Shown: positions 15,979-24,330 of the stretch, in pieces
Numbering within the stretch: position 1 is the stretch's first letter
Layout of the letters: the number at the start of each line of letters is the position of its first letter
Assembly: GCA_007693385.1 (NCBI GenBank)
Contig: REDR01000059.1
Location: 1-42,342, forward strand
Direction: 5' to 3'
DNA from: Anaerolineaceae bacterium
GTDB taxonomy: Bacteria > Chloroflexota > Anaerolineae > Aggregatilineales > Phototrophicaceae
Length of the DNA stretch: 42,342 nucleotides
The notes under the pieces: model-generated
Database searches by the model: none
What the model saw: only the letters and a program-made list of their open reading frames with translations
What the model was told of the DNA's origin: nothing
Translations under genes and position numbers: made by a program

Positions 15979-18003
15979 TCAATCATTGTCGGCGGATTCC
16001 TGCTCTGATGATTGATCTTGATTGTCGCTGGTCGGCGTTGCGTCCTCTTCATCCAGCGAGAAATGCTGGCTGGCGGATTTCTTGCCGTTGACCGTGCCGC
16101 CCGCTTCTTCAGGCGCGATGCCGATGATGCGGAACATCTCGCGTTGGTCGATCACCTCTTGCACCAGCAATTCCTCAGCTAGCGCCGTCAGCTTATCGTG
16201 GTTTTCTTGTAACAGATCGACAGTGGCGATATAAGCCTCACGGATGATGCGGGCGACTTCCGCATCAATCTTGGCGGCGGTTTCTTCGCTGTAGTTCTTG
16301 TTCTGCGACAGCGAATAGCCCAAAAACGGCTGGCGGTCATTGTCGCCGAAGTTGACCTGACCGAGTATGTCGCTCATGCCGAATTGCGACACCATGCGGC
16401 GGGCGAGGTCGGTCACGCGGCGCAAGTCGTTCTCCGCGCCGGTGGTTACTTCGTCGAAGATGATATGCTCCGCCGCCCGCCCGCCGAGCAGGACGTAAAT
16501 CCGCCCCATCAAGTAGCGTTTGGGGTAGTTGCGGCGGTCATCATTCGGCATCTGCGCGGTGACGCCCAGCGACTGCCCACGCGGAACGATGGTCACTTTC
16601 AGCACCGGATCGGCGTCCGGGATCAGCGAGGCGACCAGCGCGTGGCCGGCCTCATGATAAGCGACGACTTTCCGCTCGTGCGGGTCGGATAGCGGCGGGC
16701 TTTCCGTGCCGAGTACGATGCGATCAAAGGCATCGGAGAAGTCGCGCATAGAGATTTTGCGGGCGTTGCGGCGGGCGGCATTCAATGCCGCTTCGTTGGC
16801 AAGGTTGGCTAAGTCCGCGCCGGAAAAGCCAATCGTGCCGCGTGCCAGCGCGTCTAACTCCACGTTGGAATCTAGCGGTTTGCCGCGTGTGTGAATCTTG
16901 AGAATCGCCATGCGGCCATGACGATCTGGCAGGCCAACCGTCACCTGACGGTCAAAGCGTCCCGGACGCAACAGCGCCGGATCGAGTACGTCGTTACGGT
17001 TGGTGGCCGCCATGACGATCACGCTTTCCGTCTGGTCGAAGCCGTCCATCTCGGCCAGCATCTGATTCAACGTTTGTTCGCGTTCGTCGTGGCCGCCGCC
17101 TAATCCCGCGCCACGCTGACGCCCTACCGCGTCGATCTCGTCGATGAAAACGATGCTCGGCGCGTTCTCTTTGGCACGGCGGAACAGGTCGCGTACGCGG
17201 GACGCGCCCACGCCGACGAACATCTCCACGAATTCCGATGCGGCAATGCTGAAGAACGACACGTTAGCCTCGCCAGCCACCGCCCGCGCCAGAAGCGTTT
17301 TACCGGTACCCGGCGGGCCGATCAGCAGGACGCCGCGCGGGATGCGTGCGCCGAGCGCGATGAATTTATCCGGCTCGCTGAGGAAATCGACGATTTCGAC
17401 CAGCTCACGCTTGGCCGCTTCTTGTCCGGCCACGTCGTTAAACGTGACTTGCGGCTTCTCGATGTTGTATTCGCGGGCTTGCGTGCGTCCGAATCCCATC
17501 TGGTTACCCATTTGACGCTGGGCGCGGCGCATGATCCAGATGAAGAAACCGACGATCAGCAGGAAGGGCAGGAAGTTAATCAAGATCAGCAGTAGCGGTG
17601 ATGTGTCTGATGTTTCAAAGACCACCCGCGCACCGCTATCTTCCAGCGCCTCTTGTAGTCTCGACTGGTCATCGGGGACTGTGACCTCGAAATTCGTCAC
17701 GGTCTGACCGGCAGAGCCTGAAACTGGCGAACGGAATCGTCCGGTTGCATCATTGCCGCGTATGGTGATTTCCTGTACGTTGTTACCACGCGCTTCGCTG
17801 ATGAGCTGGTCATACGAGATGGCGCTACCGGGTGTCATCGACCCCGCACCGAACATCTGCAAGAATACCCAGCCAATAATGAGAAATATAACAACAGGCC
17901 ACACCCAGCGTTGCCACTCTGGGGGCTGTTGCTCTGGTGGTTCCTGGTTGTTGGGCTGGCGCTTGCCGGGCCCGTTGCGGTTATTGTCGTTAGGAAATTG
18001 CAT
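15979..18003 (-). CDS. ftsH: ATP-dependent zinc metalloprotease FtsH
   Basis: A membrane-anchored AAA+ protease that degrades misfolded membrane proteins and short-lived regulators. The 674-residue protein has a Pro/Gln-rich cytosolic N-terminus, two membrane helices (about 34-52 and 136-158) around an external domain, the Walker A GPPGTGKT at 229-236, F-I-D-E-I-D-A-V-G (Walker B), the second region of homology N-R[16 protein letters not shown], and the zinc motif H450-E-A-G-H454. A C-terminal acidic/serine tail follows. It has normal length and no missing catalytic residues. It is divergent from the ECF sigma factor gene. Confidence 0.98.
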   Translation of the reverse strand: MQFPNDNNRNGPGKRQPNNQEPPEQQPPEWQRWVWPVVIFLIIGWVFLQMFGAGSMTPGSAISYDQLISEARGNNVQEITIRGNDATGRFRSPVSGSAGQTVTNFEVTVPDDQSRLQEALEDSGARVVFETSDTSPLLLILINFLPFLLIVGFFIWIMRRAQRQMGNQMGFGRTQAREYNIEKPQVTFNDVAGQEAAKRELVEIVDFLSEPDKFIALGARIPRGVLLIGPPGTGKTLLARAVAGEANVSFFSIAASEFVEMFVGVGASRVRDLFRRAKENAPSIVFIDEIDAVGRQRGAGLGGGHDEREQTLNQMLAEMDGFDQTESVIVMAATNRNDVLDPALLRPGRFDRQVTVGLPDRHGRMAILKIHTRGKPLDSNVELDALARGTIGFSGADLANLANEAALNAARRNARKISMRDFSDAFDRIVLGTESPPLSDPHERKVVAYHEAGHALVASLIPDADPVLKVTIVPRGQSLGVTAQMPNDDRRNYPKRYLMGRIYVLLGGRAAEHIIFDEVTTGAENDLRRVTDLARRMVSQFGMSDILGQVNFGDNDRQPFLGYSLSQNKNYSEETAAKIDAEVARIIREAYIATVDLLQENHDKLTALAEELLVQEVIDQREMFRIIGIAPEEAGGTVNGKKSASQHFSLDEEDATPTSDNQDQSSEQESADND

Positions 18004-18100
18004 CGTATATGCCTAATCCGTCTTGTAGGAATCAGTTGAACGGAGTGTACCAGTCGAATATTAGAACAATACAAGCGTTTTGTCAGCACCCAATGAACCC

Positions 18101-18176
18101 CAAAATGCGCGAAAGTCGCTTACTTCATCACCGTCTATATGCTAAATTGACTTTTTTGAGACTTTCACGCATTTTG
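18101..18176. repeat. 17-bp inverted repeat with 42-nt spacer upstream of the ECF sigma gene
   Basis: The left arm (18101-18117) and right arm (18160-18176) are complementary at 16 of 17 positions; the core is CAAAATGCG/CGCATTTTG. The element lies between divergent ftsH and the ECF sigma factor, just upstream of the latter's -10 box. It could bind a regulator as two half-sites or form a long hairpin. Confidence 0.6.
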
Positions 18177-18204
18177 AACGTTCTAACTTGTGACAGTGAG
18201 CAAC

Positions 18205-18213
18205 TGTTATAAT
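18205..18213 (+). promoter_or_regulatory. Extended -10 promoter of the ECF sigma operon
   Basis: TGT-TATAAT is a perfect extended -10 element, with transcription expected to start near 18220. The -35 region is weak, as is usual for extended -10 promoters. This position excludes upstream in-frame starts and supports the ATG at 18250. Confidence 0.6.
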
Positions 18214-18249
18214 GGATGGTGTGAAGACGCCATTCAGGACACAAGAACG

Positions 18250-18825
18250 ATGAAGTCATCAGCGGTGACGCCGGAGGTTATCGAAAAGGCCGCGCAGGGG
18301 GATAACGGGGCAATATCGACAATTTATAGGGCGCATGTACAACAGATATATCGTTACATCGCCTATCGCGTCGGTTCTGAGGAGGATGCAGAAGACCTAA
18401 CGGCTGAGGTTTTCGTTCGTATGGTGCGAAATATCGCGCAATATCAGCCAACCGGCGCACCTTTTGAGGCGTGGCTGTACCGAATCGCGGCTAATTGCAT
18501 CGCTGATTTTTATCGCAAAAATAAACAGGTGACACAGGTGGAACTCATGGATAACGTTATAAGCGACGCCCCACATCCCGAACAAAGATTACTGGATCGT
18601 CAAGAGGTGGACGAATTGCAATCCGCCATCCGGCAATTGCAGGACGGCGAGCAGACCATCTTGATCTTGCGCTTTGTCGAGCGCAAGAGTCACCATGAGG
18701 TTGCCGAGATACTCGGCAAGTCGATTTCTGCTGTCAAGAACGCACAGCACCGCGCCCTTGTCAAATTGGCCGCACTACTGGGCAAAGACAAGGTTAGACA
18801 TTACTTGAGAGGGCATGATGACTAA
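18250..18825 (+). CDS. ECF-type RNA polymerase sigma factor (sigma-70 family)
   Basis: A 191-residue alternative sigma factor with only regions 2 and 4. Region 2 is seen in Y-R-Y-I-A-Y-R-V-G-S-E-E-D-A-E-D-L-T and F-E-A-W-L-Y-R-I-A, which contacts the -10 element. Region 4 is the helix-turn-helix around S-H-H-E-V-A-E-I-L-G-K-S-I-S-A-V-K-N. The ATG at 18250 is chosen because the extended -10 element lies after an earlier in-frame GTG. The gene overlaps the next one, which encodes its likely membrane-bound regulator, by 11 nt. Confidence 0.93.
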   Translation: MKSSAVTPEVIEKAAQGDNGAISTIYRAHVQQIYRYIAYRVGSEEDAEDLTAEVFVRMVRNIAQYQPTGAPFEAWLYRIAANCIADFYRKNKQVTQVELMDNVISDAPHPEQRLLDRQEVDELQSAIRQLQDGEQTILILRFVERKSHHEVAEILGKSISAVKNAQHRALVKLAALLGKDKVRHYLRGHDD

Positions 18826-20203
18826 TCGTCGTAAAACGCCGGAGCAACTGGCCGACGAACTGGACGCCATGCTTCATACCGGTGATCGCCGCCATTTAGC
18901 ACGCGGCAGACCGGCGCGAAGTGATGATCCACTCGTCAAGCTGGCACAATCCATCGCGGAAAAACCCGCGCCTAAACTATCGGCGGCGGCCGCTTCGCGC
19001 ATCGAAGCGAAGATGCTGACCGCGTTGAAGCAATCCCAACCGCCTACTACATCACAGCCGCAGACCGCGCCGCAACCCGTCGCACCTGTCAAGCATACAT
19101 TCGCCCAGCGCCACAACGGTAATCATAAAATTATTCGTCATATCGGACGTGCGCTGACGTTTGCCGCTTCTATCGTCATCATGATGGCTTTCACCGTCAC
19201 GATGGCGCATGACAGCCTGCCCGGTGAGCCGTTGTACACGGTCAAACGTGCGGTGGAGCGCGTCGAGCGCGGCGGCGCGATCTGGACGGGCAACATGGTC
19301 GGTGTGCGTCTGAACCATGCCGAGACGCGAGCGCGTGAAGCGGTGACGCTGATTAACCGCGATCAATTCCGCGCCGCCATCCTGCGCGACGCCATCGACG
19401 ACCTGACCGCCGTTGCGATACTGATTACAGCCGACGCACCCCGCGATTCTATCGTAATCGGCAATACCATGTTGACCATCACCGCCCCGCCGGATGTCAT
19501 CCTGCGGACGACACAGGTCAACGCGCTACTGGATTATGTCGTCGTTGAAGCACAGGAACGCGCTCTCGCTGAACCGGAGCAAATCCGTGAGGTTGCCCGC
19601 ACGCTCAGCAACGCCCGCGAATCCGGCTCGATCTTTGTGCCGCCACCGGACTCGGTTGTCGGCGGTGTCGATCCTGCCGATGACGTGGTAGAGGAAGCGC
19701 CCACATCGCCGCCGCCCGTCGAAGTGACCGACGTGCTATCGCCGACGGATGCCCCGACAACTGCGCCAACCGACGCACCGAGCGCCACGCCTGCGGGCTT
19801 GCTGGCCTTCGTTGATGCGACGGGTGTCACCAACGTCCGAAGCGGGCCGGGCACGCAACATGACATCATCGTGCGCCTGCCACCGCGCACCGCTATCACG
19901 GTGATCGGCGAGAACGCGGATGGCTCGTGGTATCAAATCCGGCTGGAAGATGGCACGACTGGCTGGATAGCGACGTTCCTCGTCACCTCAGGCACGCCAC
20001 CCCCGCCGGGACAGGGACAGCCACCTGACTCACCGCCGGGACAGGGACAACCGCCTGACTCACCACCGGGTCAGGCGCAACCGCCTCAACCCCCCGGCCA
20101 GTCAGGGCCGCCACCCGGACAGGGTGACCCGCCATCATCACCGCCCGGGCAATCAACACCTCCCGGACAATCCGCGCCACCGCCCGGTCAACAAAGCGAT
20201 TAG
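18815..20203 (+). CDS. Membrane-bound anti-sigma-like protein with DUF5667-like region, SH3 domain and PPG-rich tail
   Basis: A 462-residue protein, probably holding the upstream sigma factor at the membrane. Residues 1-105 are cytosolic. One membrane helix lies at about 110-131. It is followed by H-D-S-L-P-G-E-P-L-Y-T-V-K-R-A-V-E, the signature of the DUF5667 domain found with ECF factors. A Thr/Pro linker leads to a bacterial SH3 domain (about 328-394, with N-V-R-S-G-P-G and G-W-I-A). The tail is a run of P-P-G-Q repeats. The SH3 domain may sense cell wall, by family analogy. It overlaps the sigma gene, which strengthens the pairing. A zinc anti-sigma motif was not seen. Confidence 0.82.
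   Translation: MMTNRRKTPEQLADELDAMLHTGDRRHLARGRPARSDDPLVKLAQSIAEKPAPKLSAAAASRIEAKMLTALKQSQPPTTSQPQTAPQPVAPVKHTFAQRHNGNHKIIRHIGRALTFAASIVIMMAFTVTMAHDSLPGEPLYTVKRAVERVERGGAIWTGNMVGVRLNHAETRAREAVTLINRDQFRAAILRDAIDDLTAVAILITADAPRDSIVIGNTMLTITAPPDVILRTTQVNALLDYVVVEAQERALAEPEQIREVARTLSNARESGSIFVPPPDSVVGGVDPADDVVEEAPTSPPPVEVTDVLSPTDAPTTAPTDAPSATPAGLLAFVDATGVTNVRSGPGTQHDIIVRLPPRTAITVIGENADGSWYQIRLEDGTTGWIATFLVTSGTPPPPGQGQPPDSPPGQGQPPDSPPGQAQPPQPPGQSGPPPGQGDPPSSPPGQSTPPGQSAPPPGQQSD
20000..20190 (+). repeat. Degenerate tandem repeats encoding a Pro-Gly-Gln-rich tail
   Basis: Direct repeats of about 27 bp (units reading G-Q-G-Q-P-P-D-S-P) open this stretch and decay into a looser PPGQ-coding run. They make the C-terminus of the anti-sigma-like protein. 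Such repeats are prone to length change. Confidence 0.6.
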
Positions 20204-20224
20204 GGCGACGATGTTTTAATCCCG

Positions 20225-20276
20225 AAATCCCCCGCCCGTGTGTACGTTGGGACAGCACACGGGCGGGGGATTTTTT
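20225..20276 (+). terminator. Strong intrinsic terminator of the sigma/anti-sigma operon
   Basis: A perfect 15-bp GC-rich stem (20228-20242 with 20256-20270), extendable by three A-T pairs, is followed by six Ts. It is the most canonical terminator in the window. Confidence 0.92.
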
Positions 20277-20391
20277 ATTGGGTGATTGCCCCGTGTCAAT
20301 ACCGGTCTATCATTTCAGGGAGCGCTAAGATTGATGGCGTATAGTGATCGGTGCAGATTGTTTTCCGATGGATGTATGTAGGAGTTGAGAC

Positions 20392-21606
20392 ATGATAAAG
20401 CGTATATGCTGGTCGTTTCTGCTGGCCGGTCTGCTACTGTTGCCACTGGCCGCCACCGCGCAGGACGAAGAAGCGGAAGATGTCGTCACGCGGCACGAAA
20501 ACCCGCCGGATACCGCCGCGTTTGAGATTGTGACGTTTGCCGAAGGATTCAGCACGCCGCTACTGGCGACACACGCCGGTGACGGTAGCGGGCGCGTGTT
20601 TGTCGTGGAGCAGAGCGGGCGCATCTGGATCGTTGACGCTGACGGCCAGCGCCTCGACGCGCCGTTCATTGACCTGTCGCATGAGGTCAGTCAGGATGTC
20701 ACCGTCCGCTATTCGGAGCGCGGCCTGCTCGGTCTGGCGTTTCATCCACAATACGCCGAGAATGGCCTGTTTTATGTCAATTATACCGATCAGGTCGCGG
20801 GCACCACGCGCATTGTCGAATACAGCGTGTCGGCGGATGATCCCGACAGCGCCGACCTTGCCAGCGCCCGCGACATTCTCGCTATCAGCCAACCGTACAC
20901 CAACCATAACGGCGGCTATATGGCGTTCGGGCATGACGGCTATCTGTATATTTCCGTCGGCGATGGCGGCGCGGGCAACGATCCGCTAGCCGTCGGGCAA
21001 GACCCCGCCGATCTGCTGGGCACGATCATTCGCATTGACGTTGATAATCAAGATGATGACTCCGCGTATGCTGTCCCGCCGGATAACCCTTACATCGAAA
21101 ACGACGCGCTCGCGCCGGAGGTCTGGGCGTGGGGATTGCGGAATGTGTGGCGCTTCAGCTTTGACACGGCGACCGGCGATCTATATCTGGCGGACGTGGG
21201 GCAGAGCGCCCGCGAAGAGGTGAACTTTCAACCGGCGGATAGCGCGGGCGGCGAAAACTACGGCTGGCCGGCCTATGAAGGCTCTTTGCGCCACATCGGG
21301 CCGGAGCCGATGACCGATGTCGTTCTGCCGGTCATCGAATACGATCATTCGGTGGGATGCTCGATCACCGGCGGTTATGTGTATCGCGGCGAAGCGATCC
21401 CGGCGCTAGACGGCTATTATCTGTTCAGCGATTGGTGCAGTGGGCGACTGTGGGCGGGCTATCGCACATCTGAGGATGTGTGGCGCTTCGACCAGATCGC
21501 CAACCTGCCGGTGCAGGTCAGTTCCTTCGGGCAAGATGAAGCCGGTGAGGTGTATATCATCGGCTACAACACCGGCGAGATTCTGCGCTTCGCCCCTGCT
21601 GATTAG
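20392..21606 (+). CDS. Secreted PQQ-dependent sugar dehydrogenase (glucose/sorbosone dehydrogenase family)
   Basis: A six-bladed beta-propeller enzyme of 404 residues that oxidises aldose sugars outside the membrane using PQQ, by family. A clear signal peptide ends near A-T-A-Q-D. Family motifs include G-L-L-G-L-A-F-H-P, T-N-H-N-G-G with the conserved histidine, D-G-Y-L-Y-I-S-V-G-D-G-G, and A-W-G-L-R-N-V-W-R-F-S-F-D. An AGGAG precedes the ATG. It is a single-gene unit between terminators. PQQ-synthesis genes are not in the window, so the cofactor source and exact substrate are unknown. Confidence 0.9.
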   Translation: MIKRICWSFLLAGLLLLPLAATAQDEEAEDVVTRHENPPDTAAFEIVTFAEGFSTPLLATHAGDGSGRVFVVEQSGRIWIVDADGQRLDAPFIDLSHEVSQDVTVRYSERGLLGLAFHPQYAENGLFYVNYTDQVAGTTRIVEYSVSADDPDSADLASARDILAISQPYTNHNGGYMAFGHDGYLYISVGDGGAGNDPLAVGQDPADLLGTIIRIDVDNQDDDSAYAVPPDNPYIENDALAPEVWAWGLRNVWRFSFDTATGDLYLADVGQSAREEVNFQPADSAGGENYGWPAYEGSLRHIGPEPMTDVVLPVIEYDHSVGCSITGGYVYRGEAIPALDGYYLFSDWCSGRLWAGYRTSEDVWRFDQIANLPVQVSSFGQDEAGEVYIIGYNTGEILRFAPAD

Positions 21607-21622
21607 CGCATTTCTGCCGAAC

Positions 21623-21655
21623 AGGGCGCATGATTTTTATCGGTCATTGCGCCCT
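21623..21655. repeat. GGGCGCA-type intergenic hairpin after the sugar dehydrogenase
   Basis: AGGGCGCATGA (21623-21633) pairs with TCATTGCGCCCT (21644-21655) with one bulged T. It shares the GGGCGCA core with the other intergenic hairpins of the window and has no U-tract. Confidence 0.5.
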
Positions 21656-21695
21656 CGCACACGGTCAACGGCGTGGCTTCTGCCTGTAAAAGCAA

Positions 21696-21725
21696 ACCCC
21701 CGAAGTCTGCTACGTCTTCGGGGGT
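21696..21725. terminator. Bidirectional terminator between sugar dehydrogenase and TadG-like gene
   Basis: A perfect 10-bp stem (ACCCCCGAAG/CTTCGGGGGT) with a 10-nt loop is followed on the minus strand by TTTGCTTTT. It lies between two convergent genes and can serve both. Confidence 0.8.
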
Positions 21726-21766
21726 GCAAAATAGGGTGGGAGTTATATCAGACTAGATGCGTCTGC

Positions 21767-23023
21767 TTATTCCGTCAGACGGACGGTGCCGGGGATGCTC
21801 GGGAACATATCCGGACGATAGATGATGGTGCTATCTGATGCACTGTATTCCACTGTACCGCCGATGACCGCACCATTCACCCACAGCTCAGAGCCGCTTA
21901 GCTGGATGTTGCCGTGCGGCGCGAGGATAGCGCCGTCTATGATAGACGAGTTGCCGTTCAGGTGAATGCCGTGATTGCCACACGGATTATCATACAGGGA
22001 GTAAAACACAACGCCTCCGGCATACGCGCCGACATCTTTGTTATTGAACTGATTGGCGCTGATGGTGCCGGTGGCGATGATCGTCACGCCGTCTGCATGG
22101 AGGTTGACTTGGTTGCCAATCCTCACATCGCCGTCAATGAAGTATAGCCCGCGCAAAACGCGATTGTTGGCTGGCGTCCAGCGTCCGTTATTGCCATAGT
22201 CGGAGTCATCAGATGGGCTACTGTACTGGTTGATAATCATGCCATCTTCATAGAACCTGCCGCCCGGAAAGAATTCCGAGACCGCGAAGAAATCACCGAG
22301 CGGGTTATCGACCACACTGCCGAAACCATGCGTCGTCGGGACGGTCATATCCTCATCCGCCCAGAAATTGACGCCCTGATCTTGAACGTTAGCGCCGACA
22401 ACATAGGTCGTGCCGCCGATGATGTTATTGGGGTTATTGTTGCCGGAGCTACCTTGAATCGACGCGCCCTGATTGCTATGCACACCGCCAAAGACATAAC
22501 TGCTCGATGTGCTGAGGTTCACCGTCCAATTTGATGAACACCCCTGCGATAGCGCGGTGATGGCCTGTATATTGGACGAGTCAAATGGGCGCTGGCAGAA
22601 GCTGACCGCGCTGTTGGTCAGTTCCAGCGGCCCGCGATGCACAACATGAATGAAGTATGATGGCTTCTCGGAACGGATACGCACTTCGACATAGTTCGGA
22701 TCGCCTTGCAGATGTCCGCGTAGTGGCGGGTTATGCACGGTGACCACCGTCGAGCCGTCGTTTTCAAATCCATTGGCCGCCGCCGCCCGCAGGCCAGCTT
22801 CGGTCATGTCGCCGCCGGTGCAGAGCGCGTGCGCCGCCGCCAGCGCGGAAGCGTCCGTCGCGTTTTGCATGTCGCGCCACATGAAATACATGCCGCCGCC
22901 ATCCAATGCCAGACCAGCCATCGCCAGCATACCGATCATCATACCGGCGATAATCACAATCGCCTGTCCTTCTTGCTTACGGTGTAATGTTGTCGGTTTT
23001 TTGGTCTTATTATTCTCGTTCAT
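21767..23023 (-). CDS. TadG-like pilus-assembly/pseudopilin-related protein with repetitive C-terminal domain
   Basis: A 418-residue exported protein. The N-terminus carries E-G-Q-A-I-V-I-I-A-G-M-M-I-G-M-L-A, the membrane anchor of the Flp pilus-assembly TadE/G-like family, followed by M-Q-N-A-T-D-A-S-A-L-A-A-A-H-A-L, which is typical of TadG. From about residue 170 the protein is Gly/Asn/Ser-rich with alternating short hydrophobic strands (for example V-N-G-A-V-I-G-G-T-V), suggesting a beta-helix or polymer-forming fold. A GAGGAG site precedes the ATG. It is the last of three TadE/G genes in a row. No pilin, ATPase or secretin gene is nearby. Confidence 0.82.
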   Translation of the reverse strand: MNENNKTKKPTTLHRKQEGQAIVIIAGMMIGMLAMAGLALDGGGMYFMWRDMQNATDASALAAAHALCTGGDMTEAGLRAAAANGFENDGSTVVTVHNPPLRGHLQGDPNYVEVRIRSEKPSYFIHVVHRGPLELTNSAVSFCQRPFDSSNIQAITALSQGCSSNWTVNLSTSSSYVFGGVHSNQGASIQGSSGNNNPNNIIGGTTYVVGANVQDQGVNFWADEDMTVPTTHGFGSVVDNPLGDFFAVSEFFPGGRFYEDGMIINQYSSPSDDSDYGNNGRWTPANNRVLRGLYFIDGDVRIGNQVNLHADGVTIIATGTISANQFNNKDVGAYAGGVVFYSLYDNPCGNHGIHLNGNSSIIDGAILAPHGNIQLSGSELWVNGAVIGGTVEYSASDSTIIYRPDMFPSIPGTVRLTE

Positions 23024-23121
23024 CTCATCGACTCCTCGTTGTTTCGACTGGCCGCTAGTCGTGCTATGTCGCCTACAGCCAGCATAATTTCATCATCATG
23101 TCAGTGATTTTGCAGATGCCG

Positions 23122-23637
23122 CTAGCTACTCTCGTCCTGTGGCGGCCTCATGTGTTCCGGCAATACCTCAACGCCGCCCGCTATCGTGCGCTGGCCGCTC
23201 AGCCGGAAAACCCAGTTCCCCGAGAAGCGATCCGCTATCGGTGTGACGAGATCAATGCGTGTCACCAGCTCAATCTGGAGCATGTCGCCAGCACCTACCA
23301 GCGCCAATTCTTCTGCGTCCGCATCACAAGCGATGATCTGGCCGGTTGATGCGATCTCGTATTGCACGATGACCGATTCCAGACGCACGGAGGGTAACTC
23401 GCTGGCCTGTCGCCGGATGCGCTCGCAGTCCAGATAAAGCGGCGAGCCGTCCTCATAGTCGTACAGTACCGCCGTGCGGACTGCGGTGCGAACCGCGTTG
23501 ACCGACATCGTGTAGGTATAGATGATCCGCCCGAATTCGATGATGCCGAACAACAGCAACATCAAGATGGGGAATACCAGCGCGAACTCGACCAATGCTT
23601 GCCCGCTATCTTTGTTTTTGCGTCCATGATTCATCAT
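23122..23637 (-). CDS. TadE-like pilus-assembly protein
   Basis: A 171-residue protein with the family signature D-S-G-Q-A-L-V-E-F-A-L-V-F-P-I-L-M-L-L-L-F-G at residues 11-32, a single membrane helix and an extracytoplasmic tail. Such minor pilin-like subunits belong to Tad/Flp machinery. It lies 20 nt after another TadE-like gene and about 100 nt before the TadG-like gene, all on the minus strand. Two adjacent ATGs exist at 23637 and 23634; the first is listed. Confidence 0.88.
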   Translation of the reverse strand: MMNHGRKNKDSGQALVEFALVFPILMLLLFGIIEFGRIIYTYTMSVNAVRTAVRTAVLYDYEDGSPLYLDCERIRRQASELPSVRLESVIVQYEIASTGQIIACDADAEELALVGAGDMLQIELVTRIDLVTPIADRFSGNWVFRLSGQRTIAGGVEVLPEHMRPPQDESS

Positions 23638-23657
23638 GATGTTTGCGCTCCCTGTTG

Positions 23658-24134
23658 CTATGAACTCTGCTCTGCGACACGCTCGGTCAGGATGATCTGG
23701 CTAGCCGTCGCGTTCAAATTGAGGCGATCACTGCCGATGACCTGCCGGATGAAGGGCATGAGCATATCGAATTGATAACGCACTTCTACCGTTACGATGT
23801 CGCCGACACTGTAATTTTCTGGCACGCTCATCCGCACATCCACGCGATCCCAGTCTAGCTCGACGCCGCCCACGCTACGCGCCCGGAACTCGGTGTTGTT
23901 GGGGTTGGCGCAACTCATGTCTTCGCGGCTAGCTTCTGTCTGGCACTCTGGATTTAATGAGAGGTAGAGCGCCGCTTCGCCCGCGCTATCTTCCAGCGCC
24001 ACCATGATGAAGTATGCCCGCCCCAAATCGGCGATTCCCATGAAGATCGTTATGATAATCACCAATCCCAGCGCGGCTTCAACAAGGCTCTGGCCTTCTT
24101 CGAATTTGTTGTGATGTTTTGTGAAACCAAGCAT
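23658..24134 (-). CDS. TadE-like pilus-assembly protein
   Basis: A 158-residue paralogue of the following gene, with E-G-Q-S-L-V-E-A-A-L-G-L-V-I-I-I-T-I-F-M-G near residues 13-33 as the TadE anchor. The rest is extracytoplasmic, with C63 and C74 possibly paired. A GGTGGAG ribosome site precedes the ATG at 24134. It is the first gene of the TadE/TadE/TadG group. The AT-rich upstream region (24135-24280) probably carries the promoter, but I cannot fix the boxes with confidence. Confidence 0.87.
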   Translation of the reverse strand: MLGFTKHHNKFEEGQSLVEAALGLVIIITIFMGIADLGRAYFIMVALEDSAGEAALYLSLNPECQTEASREDMSCANPNNTEFRARSVGGVELDWDRVDVRMSVPENYSVGDIVTVEVRYQFDMLMPFIRQVIGSDRLNLNATASQIILTERVAEQSS

Positions 24135-24282
24135 CGCTCCACCTTCTTTCTTAATGCTTTGTCACGATTACAGTAAATTTTTGTCGCCTTTCACAAGCCA
24201 AAACGTTGATTTTTCGTGGATGTACCACAAATTGACAAAATCTATACAAATGTAAAAATGTTTTGACATGTTGAATCAAAAA

Positions 24283-24300
24283 GCCCCGCGAAGGCGGGGC
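24283..24300 (-). terminator. Intrinsic terminator of nagA
   Basis: On the minus strand a 7-bp GC stem (GCCCCGC/GCGGGGC) with a CTTC loop is followed by TTTTTG. It lies about 30 nt past the nagA stop. Confidence 0.85.
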
Positions 24301-24330
24301 GGTTCAAAAATATTCAGATTGTGGCGGCGT

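Noticed and set aside
20000-20190. A CRISPR-like repeat array
   Set aside because: The repeats are in frame, code for P-P-G-Q units, and have no regular unique spacers.
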